DNA from: Sulfuricella denitrificans skB26
Lineage (GTDB): Bacteria > Pseudomonadota > Gammaproteobacteria > Burkholderiales > Sulfuricellaceae
Assembly: GCF_000297055.2 (NCBI RefSeq)
Contig: NC_022357.1
Coordinates: 2,305,501-2,369,500 of the forward strand
Direction of reading: 5' to 3'
DNA length: 64,000 nt
In this document: positions 36,028-43,806 of the stretch, piece by piece
How the letters are laid out: each line of letters begins with the position of its first letter
How positions within the stretch are numbered: the first letter of the stretch is position 1
The notes under the pieces: model-generated
The model's input: only the letters and a program-made list of their open reading frames with translations
Told to the model about the DNA's origin: nothing
Database searches by the model: none
Position numbers and translations under genes: made by a program

Positions 36028-36659
36028 ATCGCAAGATCACGATCAAGCTGGTGTACTACGGTCCGGCGCAAAGCGGCAAGACCACCAACCTGATGCGGCT
36101 GCATGATCTGCTTGCTCCCGACCTGAAAGGGGAGATCATGACCCTGGAAACGCAGAACGACCGCACCCTGTTCTTCGATCTGTTACCGCTCGGCTTCAGG
36201 ACGCCATCCGGCTGGCTGGTGAAGCTCAAGCTGTTCACGGTGCCGGGCCAGGTAGCCCACGATGCAACCCGCAAAGCCGTGCTGTCACGTGCCGACGGCG
36301 TGGTGTTCGTGGCCGATTCGCAGCGATCGCAATCGGTCAACAATGCGGAGTCATTCCAGAATCTTGAGGAGAACGTGCAACGCGTGGGCATGGATTTCTC
36401 CCATATGCCACTGGTGGTGCAGTTCAACAAGCGCGATTTGCCCGAAGCGCAGATATTTTCCGAAGACGAGATCATGCAACGCTGGTCTCAGACACCCTGG
36501 CCGCTAGTGTTTTCATCTGCCCTGGTGGGCGAAGGCGTCAGGGAGACGCTGTTCAAACTGCTCGAGCAGGTCTACCCGGCGCTGGATCGGCTGTTCGGGC
36601 TGCAGCAAAAGCACGGTGTTGGCCAGCAGGCTTTTATCAGCGCTGTGCTGGGGGACTGA
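36006..36659 (+). CDS. mglA: MglA-like small GTPase
   Basis: The 217 residues start at GTG (36006) with AGGAAG 8 nt upstream, overlapping the regulator gene by 22 nt. The P-loop is GPAQSGKT (19-26), the switch region has R53 (ETQNDRT), the third motif is TVPGQ (78-82) in place of DxxGQ, and the fourth is NKRD (141-144). The TVPGQ form, R53 and Q82 are exactly those described as catalytic in bacterial MglA, which sets cell polarity and pilus or gliding direction by localising to a pole when GTP-bound. A partner of the MglB/Roadblock type is not encoded in the window. It lies between a regulator and a histidine kinase gene, two genes ahead of the PilB-like ATPase. Confidence 0.88.
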   Translation: MAEFDEVNRKITIKLVYYGPAQSGKTTNLMRLHDLLAPDLKGEIMTLETQNDRTLFFDLLPLGFRTPSGWLVKLKLFTVPGQVAHDATRKAVLSRADGVVFVADSQRSQSVNNAESFQNLEENVQRVGMDFSHMPLVVQFNKRDLPEAQIFSEDEIMQRWSQTPWPLVFSSALVGEGVRETLFKLLEQVYPALDRLFGLQQKHGVGQQAFISAVLGD

Positions 36660-36660
36660 A

Positions 36661-37881
36661 TTGGAAATTACACCGCTCCCCTTTGACCGTGAGCTGAATC
36701 TTCAGGAATTGCTAACCGGAGTTTCGCTGGAGCGGCTGGGCGGCATACTCAAGGCGCTTCTGGGCGGCGATTTTCGTCTGGTCGGAGCCGACGGCAGGTG
36801 CTTGCTGGGCAGCGAGGAACCCTACGCGCAACCCCGCCGTGCCGAGATACACCATGACCTTGATTTACTTGGCCAGCTTGAATCGGCGAGTGCGGACGAA
36901 ACCCGCCTTTCCGCCACAGCGGCCATGATAGAACTGATGCTGCGCCTGTCGGCGCGCTACCACATGGCGGCTGAACTCCATATCGAGACTGTCCATGAAG
37001 ACTTTGCGGCGCTGCAACAAAAGCATGCGGCCCTGACGGAATCGGAAGCGCGCTACAAAGCCCTGTCTGGGGAACTCGAGGCGCGCGTCAGGGAGCAGAT
37101 AAAAATCATTGAATCGGCACAGCGCCAACTCTACCAGGCAGAAAAATTAGCCTCCATCGGCCAGCTTGCGGCGGGTGTGGCGCACGAAATCAACAACCCG
37201 ATCGGCTTCATCCGCAGCAATCTCAGCACCGCACAGCAGTATGTATCAAAGCTGGGGGCTCTTGAATCAGTCATGCAAACGGGGAACATGTCGCAGTTCC
37301 AGTCCGCATGGAAAGAGGCGGGTATGGCTTTCCTGCTGGAAGACTTCACTGCCTTGCTGGGCGAGAGTGTGGATGGGGCGGACCGTGTGACGAAGATCGT
37401 GTCCGACCTTAAGGGTTTTTCCAATGTCGATCAGGCAGAGGCGGAGATCGTCGACCTGAACGACAATCTCCGCTTCGCCTGCAATATGCTTGCAGGGCAA
37501 ACCAGGGATAGGGTGGAACTGGTTATGGAACTAGGGATTTTACCCAAAATCATGTGTTTGCCTGGACACTTGAACCAGGTCTTTCTCAACCTGCTGCTCA
37601 ACGCGGCCCAGGCGATTGCCGACCAGGGTCGCATCGAGGTTCGCAGCGAAGTGGCCGGAAGTGAAATCCATATCCGCATCAGCGATAACGGATGCGGCAT
37701 CCCGGAGAAGAACCTGGATCGCCTCTTCGACCCGTTCTTCACTACCCGTCAAGTGGGTAGCGGCACCGGCCTGGGCCTGACGGTATGCCGCGATATCGTG
37801 CAGGCCCATGGCGGACGGATCGAGGTGAAAAGCAAGGAAGGGATGGGCACGACGTTTACGGTGATTTTGCCGGCGGGTTGA
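36661..37881 (+). CDS. Soluble histidine kinase with short N-terminal domain
   Basis: I choose TTG at 36661, 1 nt after the GTPase gene, with GGGGGA 5 nt before it; an upstream GTG would overlap the GTPase by 44 nt. The 406 residues show an unrecognised N-terminal domain (about 1-110, LGGILKALLGGDFRLVGADG, similar in style to small sensory folds), a coiled coil (about 115-160) and a transmitter with H175 (GVAHEINNPIGFIRSN), NLLLNAAQAI, DNGCGIP and FDPFFTTRQVGSGTG. It is the shortest of the four related kinases. By position it could phosphorylate the receiver of the REC-PilB protein encoded 45 nt downstream. Confidence 0.86.
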   Translation: MEITPLPFDRELNLQELLTGVSLERLGGILKALLGGDFRLVGADGRCLLGSEEPYAQPRRAEIHHDLDLLGQLESASADETRLSATAAMIELMLRLSARYHMAAELHIETVHEDFAALQQKHAALTESEARYKALSGELEARVREQIKIIESAQRQLYQAEKLASIGQLAAGVAHEINNPIGFIRSNLSTAQQYVSKLGALESVMQTGNMSQFQSAWKEAGMAFLLEDFTALLGESVDGADRVTKIVSDLKGFSNVDQAEAEIVDLNDNLRFACNMLAGQTRDRVELVMELGILPKIMCLPGHLNQVFLNLLLNAAQAIADQGRIEVRSEVAGSEIHIRISDNGCGIPEKNLDRLFDPFFTTRQVGSGTGLGLTVCRDIVQAHGGRIEVKSKEGMGTTFTVILPAG

Positions 37882-37926
37882 ACCCGGTAGCGTCCTCCGC
37901 GAGTCATTGATTTTAGTAGGGTGAAA

Positions 37927-40170
37927 ATGGCAAATTACACATCATTATTTACCGGCATGCCGGACGAAGTGCAACCGAGCCAGGCTGAACCGGCCAAGGC
38001 GGCCGTTTACCGCATCCTGCTGGTAGACGACGAGCCGAATGTGCTCAAAGCGCTGCAGCGCGTATTCCGCCAGGAAAACTATGAGATCGTGCTCGCCGGC
38101 AATGGTCCGGATGCAATCGACCTGCTGCGCAAAGACGTATTCCACCTGATGATTTCCGACTACATGATGCCGGGGATGACTGGCGCCCAAGTACTGAAGC
38201 AGGCCAAGGCGATCCAGCCCGACATGATTCGCATCATGCTCACCGGCCATGCCGACACCGGTGCGGTGATGGGTGCGATCAACGAGGGCGCAGTCTACAA
38301 GTTCATCCTCAAGCCGTGGAACGATGACGACTTGCGCGTGACCATGGCAATTGCTCTGGAGCAGTTTGACCTGATCCAGAAAAACCGTGCGCTGCAGAAA
38401 GAGAATTCAAAGAAATCCATCGAAATCAGTGCGCTGGCCAAGATGGCTGTAACCAATCGCAGCCAGCTCGCAATCATGCTCAACAAGCGCGGCCTGCTCA
38501 ACAGCCAGCAGGTGCAGGAACTGCATCGTCTGCAGCAGACGCACAAGGAACCGATCATCAAACTGCTGCTGGAGCGCGACTGGATTCCGGAAAAAACCCT
38601 GCGCGACATCCTGCGCCAGGATTTCCTGGTTGAGGAGGTTGCTCTCGGTGAGTTCCAGATCGACCCGGCAATTGCCGCGCTGATTCCACAGAGCTTCTGT
38701 GAGCGGCAATGGGTGGTGCCGCTCAAGCAGGAAGGCCGGCGCCTGATGCTGGCTGTGGCCGATCCGATGGATTCCGGTCTGGTGGACGATCTGCGTTTTG
38801 TTTCTGGCCTGGAAATCCAGGCAGTGATGGCAGACGTGGCGTCAATAAAGGCCAAGATCGCCGAAGTCTACGGCAGGGAAGAACAGCCCTCGTTCGAGGA
38901 TCTGGAAACCCTGGTATCCAGCGTTGACCCCTACGAGGGTATCGAGGTGGTGATCGATGAGGAAGAGGACCAACGCTCCCTCGAAGAACTGCTGCGCGGC
39001 ACCGAGGAGCCTCCCGCCATCCGTCTGGTCAATGCCATCATTCTCGAGGCTATCCGCCTCGGCGCATCCGACATCCACATCCATCCGCGCACCAAAAGCG
39101 TGGTAGTGCGCCTCAGGATCGATGGCGTGCTCGCCGACAAGATCCACATCCCGCACCAGATATATGCCTCACTGGTGTCGCGTCTGAAGGTGATGTCAGA
39201 ACTCGACATCAGCGAACGCCGCCGCCCGCAAGATGGGCGCATCACGGTGAAAACGCCGCTACGGATCGTCGATCTGCGTATTTCCACCCTGCCCACCATC
39301 AATGGCGAAAAAGTGGTGATGCGCATCCTCGACCGCAATTCTGCGGTGAAGAGCATCGAGGGGCTCGGTTTTTCGCCGGCCGACCTAAAAAAGGTGCTCA
39401 ACATGGTGGACAAGCCGCAGGGCATCATCCTGACCACCGGCCCCACCGGCAGCGGCAAGACCACCACCCTGTATGGTCTGCTGCAGCACAATGCCGACCC
39501 CGGCAAGAACTATGTCACTATCGAGGATCCGGTAGAGTATTACCTCGACATGGCCGGGCAGGTGCTGATCAAGGAAAAGATCGGCCTGACTTTTCCCGTC
39601 GTGCTGCGCTCGATACTGCGTCAGGACCCGGACGTGGTGCTGCTCGGTGAGATTCGCGACCTGGAGACTGCCGAGGTGGCCTTTCATGCAGCGCTGACCG
39701 GGCATCTGGTCTATTCCACCCTGCACACCAACTCGGCTGTAGCGACCATCGCCCGCCTGTTCGATCTCGGCCTCAAACCCTACGTGGTGGCTACAGCGCT
39801 CGAAGGCATCATCGCCCAGCGCCTGGTGCGGCGCATCTGCGACGATTGCAGCGAACCAGTAACGCCTGCTCCGGAATTGCTGGCGCGGCTCGGACCACTG
39901 TTCGAGCCCGGCAAGGTCAAGGTTTCCCGTGGCCGGGGCTGTACCAAATGTCACAACACCGGCTATCGCGGGCGACTCGGAATTTACGAAGTACTGGTGC
40001 CAGATGAAAACATGTCCCACCTAATCGCCAGCGGTGCCAGCATCCTGGAAATGACGAAAATGGCGCGCCAGATCGGTACCACGCCGATGATCGAGGATGC
40101 GCGGGAGAAGGTCAATGCCGGGTTGACCACGCTGGAAGAGGTGCTGCGCGTGCTGGGACCGCAACGATAG
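37927..40170 (+). CDS. Receiver domain fused to PilB/GspE-type assembly ATPase
   Basis: The ATG at 37927 gives 747 residues. Residues about 28-145 are a receiver (D34-D35, acceptor D78 in SDYMMPGM, KFILKPWND). Residues about 175-320 resemble the MshEN domain that precedes many PilB/MshE ATPases, but the c-di-GMP motif RLGxxL looks degenerate here (KEPIIKLLLERDWI). Residues about 355-747 are a complete T2SS/T4P ATPase: Walker A GPTGSGKT (about 505-512), Asp box, Walker B LLGEIRD, His box TLHTNSAVATIARL, and the zinc motif CDDC...CTKC before GYRGRLGIYEVL. Known PilB powers pilus extension from the cytoplasm. No pilus structural genes are nearby, so it would act on a machine encoded elsewhere, its activity set by phosphorylation of D78. 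Confidence 0.9.
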   Translation: MANYTSLFTGMPDEVQPSQAEPAKAAVYRILLVDDEPNVLKALQRVFRQENYEIVLAGNGPDAIDLLRKDVFHLMISDYMMPGMTGAQVLKQAKAIQPDMIRIMLTGHADTGAVMGAINEGAVYKFILKPWNDDDLRVTMAIALEQFDLIQKNRALQKENSKKSIEISALAKMAVTNRSQLAIMLNKRGLLNSQQVQELHRLQQTHKEPIIKLLLERDWIPEKTLRDILRQDFLVEEVALGEFQIDPAIAALIPQSFCERQWVVPLKQEGRRLMLAVADPMDSGLVDDLRFVSGLEIQAVMADVASIKAKIAEVYGREEQPSFEDLETLVSSVDPYEGIEVVIDEEEDQRSLEELLRGTEEPPAIRLVNAIILEAIRLGASDIHIHPRTKSVVVRLRIDGVLADKIHIPHQIYASLVSRLKVMSELDISERRRPQDGRITVKTPLRIVDLRISTLPTINGEKVVMRILDRNSAVKSIEGLGFSPADLKKVLNMVDKPQGIILTTGPTGSGKTTTLYGLLQHNADPGKNYVTIEDPVEYYLDMAGQVLIKEKIGLTFPVVLRSILRQDPDVVLLGEIRDLETAEVAFHAALTGHLVYSTLHTNSAVATIARLFDLGLKPYVVATALEGIIAQRLVRRICDDCSEPVTPAPELLARLGPLFEPGKVKVSRGRGCTKCHNTGYRGRLGIYEVLVPDENMSHLIASGASILEMTKMARQIGTTPMIEDAREKVNAGLTTLEEVLRVLGPQR

Positions 40171-40336
40171 CGCAGCCATGGAACGGATCATGAACAGGTG
40201 TCAGAATACCAACAACCATGTCACCGCATGGATACAAAACCGCAGGCTAGGCCTGCAACAGAGAATAGCCACCGGCTTCATCTCAATGCCCCGGTTTGTC
40301 CTACAATAAAACTTAGGATTACTGGAAAGGTTGAGC

Positions 40337-40828
40337 ATGGAACCGTTTATCGATATTGCCAGCAACGTGAGCGATGAGTTGTCGCAAATTCTGGAAGCCG
40401 CAGTCAACGACCCGGACGCCGACGAAGCGCCGACACTCGGTTGGGTTCGGAGGATTGTCTCCAGAACGACGAATGGTGAACAATACCAGGCCGATCATCT
40501 GCATTTCGACCAGAACCGTTCACTCCTCGAGGAAATTGATGACCTGATCGAGCAATTCGGGGACGATGCCCCTGCTATCGATTTCGTTACCGTCAAGGCC
40601 AGCGAAAGCCTGACTCGCGTCATCTCGGCACTGATGGACACCGGCGCCAGCACCCCACCCACTCTGGGCATGGTGCTGGAGGCCATACGGCATGGACTGC
40701 TCGCTCGACTGGTCGGGGATGGCATCATCGACCCGGACGAAGATGAAACCCTGCAGGAAGAAATCGAAACTCTGATCAGCCATTACGGCCAGAACGCTGC
40801 CGCGGAAAATTTTCTGAGCTACGAATAA
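40337..40828 (+). CDS. Acidic protein with internal duplication, unknown function
   Basis: AAAGG lies 6 nt before the ATG at 40337 (163 residues). Two halves are related: PTLGWVRRIVSR ... LLEEIDDLIEQFGDDAPAIDFV (about 34-88) and PTLGMVLEAIRHG ... LQEEIETLISHYGQNAAAENFL (about 108-161). The protein is strongly acidic and has no signal peptide or membrane span. It follows the REC-PilB gene by 166 nt in the same direction and may or may not belong to the island. Confidence 0.75.
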   Translation: MEPFIDIASNVSDELSQILEAAVNDPDADEAPTLGWVRRIVSRTTNGEQYQADHLHFDQNRSLLEEIDDLIEQFGDDAPAIDFVTVKASESLTRVISALMDTGASTPPTLGMVLEAIRHGLLARLVGDGIIDPDEDETLQEEIETLISHYGQNAAAENFLSYE

Positions 40829-40874
40829 TCATCCGGCTAAGAGCGTCAATGGGTCATACCAAGAACGTGACCAT

Positions 40875-41411
40875 TCACAAGAAAGCGAAAAATCCGTCTA
40901 CAAAGTACATCAAGCCGACCAGACCAGCCACAACTCCGCCATACCAAACCACTTTCTTTTTCAACAAGGCGGCAATTGATGAAAGCAAGATGGCAATTTG
41001 CAGGTAGATGACCGCTACACCAAATGCCCTGGAATGTATTTGAGCTTCGTCTCGAATGCTTTCTAGTTGTTTCGCTCTTCCCTGAATTTCAGATTCTTCT
41101 ATTTCGTATTTATCTATTTTCTTTTTGTAGTCGGCGATTTTTTCTCTGTAGGCAGTTACCACTCTCTCAGAAGAGGAAGCGGGCAGTGCAAGCTGCTCAA
41201 TGGCCAACTTATCTGTCTGCATTTGATAGAGGTAGGATTTGATTTTCTTTGCTTGATAGTACGCCCACTGATCGGAGGCTTGCGATTGGCTCATCACAGA
41301 ACGGGTTGAAAAACCGCCACCCTTGAATGTGGAGAGCGTAGCGCACACCGCAAATATCACGGTTGTCAGCGCCAGGTGGTTTAGCCACGATTCTTTCTTT
41401 TCCTCCGCCAT
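40875..41411 (-). CDS. DUF4337-type membrane protein
   Basis: The 178 residues match the DUF4337 pattern: an N-terminal span (about 12-30, LALTTVIFAVCATLSTFKGG), the conserved SQSQASDQWAYYQAKKIKSY, a long charged coiled coil (about 75-125), and two C-terminal spans (AVIYLQIAILLSSIAALL and VVAGLVGLMYFVDGFFAFL). It probably sits in the inner membrane. Its function is not known. Confidence 0.8.
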   Translation of the reverse strand: MAEEKKESWLNHLALTTVIFAVCATLSTFKGGGFSTRSVMSQSQASDQWAYYQAKKIKSYLYQMQTDKLAIEQLALPASSSERVVTAYREKIADYKKKIDKYEIEESEIQGRAKQLESIRDEAQIHSRAFGVAVIYLQIAILLSSIAALLKKKVVWYGGVVAGLVGLMYFVDGFFAFL

Positions 41412-41519
41412 AGACCCCCAACTTTATATCCCGATACGATTCAATCAGCTCAAAACAAAGCGACTCGATATCCAGCCCAGCATTAATTTCCTGCAGGCTA
41501 ATTCATAGATCTTTTTCCA

Positions 41520-42365
41520 TTAACTCCAGTCGTCCCCACCACCAACACCGCCACTATCGGCAAGGCTTGAGTTGTCGTCCCAGGAAGAGTTATCGGCAAT
41601 ACCAAAGTCTGCACCGCCCATGTTATTGGAAGACGAGTCCCAAGAGTCCGCAATAGGTGAAACGGCATTAGTTCCACTACGATTCCCGTCCATGAAGTGA
41701 TGCGCAAGCGCTTCGCCCGCAACCACCCCCGCGCCGACGGCAACTCCTGTTGCAAGACCGGAAACGATACTTGAGCCTATGCCCCCACCAGCAGCTGCCG
41801 TAGGTGCGACGCCGCCGCCTGCATAAGCCTGACCAGCGGCAGGGGATTGCCCTGCTCCTCCCGACGGTCCTATTTGATAGCTACCAGCGGATGTCACCGC
41901 ATTGCGGGACGTTATTGCCCGCATCACCATGGTGATCACCGCAATAGAACCGATGCCCAGCAGCAACAACCCCCACGGAAAATCGCTGGCTGTTTTTGCG
42001 AGAACGCTGTTCATCGTGGACTGACTCTGATGAGCAGCGGCAATCCTTGATTTGAGTTCCTTTACTGACTGCGGTTTGGCAAATGAAAGCCCGGGGTCTA
42101 GCCGTTCGGCGGTGTTCAGCTCCATTTCAGCACTTGCCAATCGCCCCTGCTTTGCCAAAATCTCAGCTTCTACAAAATGTGCCTTACCACTATTGGGGTG
42201 CTCATTCAGAACCTTTTCCATCATGCCCTGGGCCTCGTCCAGCTTACCTGCCTGGGATGCCTGATAAACCTGGTGAAGTGTTGGACCGCCATCGGCAAAT
42301 GCGATTCCATTCAAGATAGTCATTGCGATTAACAATAAAAAACGATTAATTATTTTTCGTAACAT
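41520..42365 (-). CDS. TPR-like periplasmic/membrane protein with Gly-Ser-Asp-rich tail
   Basis: AGGAGA precedes the ATG. The 281 residues have a signal peptide (about 1-24, ending GIAFA/DGGP), a TPR-like region (about 28-100: YQASQAGKLDEAQGMMEKVL, then GKAHFVEAEILAKQGRLASA), a membrane span (about 128-150, WGLLLLGIGSIAVITMVM) and a Gly/Ala-rich segment followed by a low-complexity tail of Asn, Asp, Ser and Gly ending SGGVGGGDDWS. The tail resembles those of proteins with SHIRT- or YgcG-like ends but no family is certain. It lies 108 nt behind the DUF4337 gene's start on the same strand. Confidence 0.65.
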   Translation of the reverse strand: MLRKIINRFLLLIAMTILNGIAFADGGPTLHQVYQASQAGKLDEAQGMMEKVLNEHPNSGKAHFVEAEILAKQGRLASAEMELNTAERLDPGLSFAKPQSVKELKSRIAAAHQSQSTMNSVLAKTASDFPWGLLLLGIGSIAVITMVMRAITSRNAVTSAGSYQIGPSGGAGQSPAAGQAYAGGGVAPTAAAGGGIGSSIVSGLATGVAVGAGVVAGEALAHHFMDGNRSGTNAVSPIADSWDSSSNNMGGADFGIADNSSWDDNSSLADSGGVGGGDDWS

Positions 42366-42430
42366 TTGCTATCTCCTGAAATTCTGAAGAATCATAAATA
42401 GGGTATTAACGACTATATTTAATCAACCGG

Positions 42431-43699
42431 CTACTCGATATCCACAGCCAGTGCGGCGTCGACACGATGGCTTTTCTTTAGTCGCAATTCAGCAGGAATC
42501 GCGAACGTTTTTGCCAATGCCTCGAGAATGCCGACCAGCTTGTCGATCTGCGCCTTGGTGTGATTGGCGTTCATGATGAAACGCAAACGACTTTGTTTCA
42601 GCCCTACCGCCGGGAACTTGACCGCATCTACGTGGATGCCCTCATCTTTCAGCAATGCAGCTATCCGATCACACTTTCTTTCATCACCAATGAATACGGG
42701 AACAATCGGAGTCGCTTTGGAAACGATGTAATAACCCAATTTTTCAACCCGGCTGACAAAATAGCGCTGGTTCTCCCACAACCGCTGCCTGCGCTCGGGC
42801 TCATCCTGAGACATATCGATCGCCTCGGATACGGCAAAAGCCTGGTCTGGCGGCAAGGTCGAGGTAAATCCATAAGCGGAACTGGTTAACCTTAGAATTT
42901 CGGAAATATGGCTTTCCGTCGCGATGAATCCGCCGATTGCACCATACGCCTTGCTCAGTGTGCCCATCTGGATCAGCCTTGGGCTGTAGGCGTCGAAGTG
43001 CTCCGAAGTACCCCCGCCATGCTCACCCAGTACACCGGTACCATGCGCATCGTCGATATAGACCGTGGCATCGTAAAGCTCGGCCAGTTCAAGCAATCCC
43101 GGCAGCGGCGCAATGTCGCCATCCTGGCTGAACACGCCATCGCTGACGATGATCTTGTCCCGGTCAACGCAAGCTTTCAGCTTGCTCTCCAGATGATCCA
43201 GATCGAGGTGTCGATAGGACACCTTATCAGCCCCCGACATGCGGATGCCTTCGCGTATGCTGATGTGATTGTATTCGTCCGAGAAGTAAGTATAGCTGTA
43301 GCGGCGTACCGGTTTGAAACCATACAGCCGCGCCATCTGGGCGGTTTTTACCAGGGCAGACAACACCCCCAGGTTGGTCAGGTAGCCCGTTGCGAACAGC
43401 AGCGCGGACTCCTTGTGTTTCAAGCTGGCCAGCTTCGCTTCCAGATCCCGGTAGATATCCAGGTCGCCTCCCAGCAGGCGGGATTCGCAGTTGCCTACGC
43501 CAAATTGCTCGAGACCTTCCCGCGCCTTACCAATCAATCTCTGGCTGGTTGCGAGCCCTAAATAATTGTTGGTACTGAATGAAACATATTGCCGGCCTTC
43601 ACTGATGAAAGTTGGGTCCGGCAATGTGCTTGCACTGGGGATCTCATGGTGAGCATGCTGCGATTGCAACCATGTGTCGATTTCACGAAATTCTTCCAA
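42431..43699 (-). CDS. Alpha-oxoamine synthase family PLP enzyme
   Basis: The 422 residues follow the alpha-oxoamine synthase pattern (KBL, BioF, SPT, HemA and CqsA-type enzymes), which join an acyl thioester to an amino acid with loss of CO2. Visible: FSTNNYLGLA, GNCESRLLGGDLDIYRDLE, TGYLTNLGVLSAL, IDDAHGTGVLG (Asp that holds the PLP ring and its His) and the Schiff-base lysine K250 in GTLSKAYGAIGGF. A long substrate segment (RRYSYTYFSDEYNHISIREG) and no bio, kbl/tdh or hem neighbours make BioF or KBL unlikely. Substrates cannot be told from sequence; a sphingolipid-like or signal-molecule role is possible. Confidence 0.82.
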   Translation of the reverse strand: MEEFREIDTWLQSQHAHHEIPSASTLPDPTFISEGRQYVSFSTNNYLGLATSQRLIGKAREGLEQFGVGNCESRLLGGDLDIYRDLEAKLASLKHKESALLFATGYLTNLGVLSALVKTAQMARLYGFKPVRRYSYTYFSDEYNHISIREGIRMSGADKVSYRHLDLDHLESKLKACVDRDKIIVSDGVFSQDGDIAPLPGLLELAELYDATVYIDDAHGTGVLGEHGGGTSEHFDAYSPRLIQMGTLSKAYGAIGGFIATESHISEILRLTSSAYGFTSTLPPDQAFAVSEAIDMSQDEPERRQRLWENQRYFVSRVEKLGYYIVSKATPIVPVFIGDERKCDRIAALLKDEGIHVDAVKFPAVGLKQSRLRFIMNANHTKAQIDKLVGILEALAKTFAIPAELRLKKSHRVDAALAVDIE

Positions 43700-43806
43700 G
43701 TTTTTCTACCTTATAAAAGCTCAAATCAGTTACCGAATTTTTCGCATCCTACCCTTCATAACTGACGTGAATCTGACGAATTCCTGAGATAAACCCAAAA
43801 ATCCGC

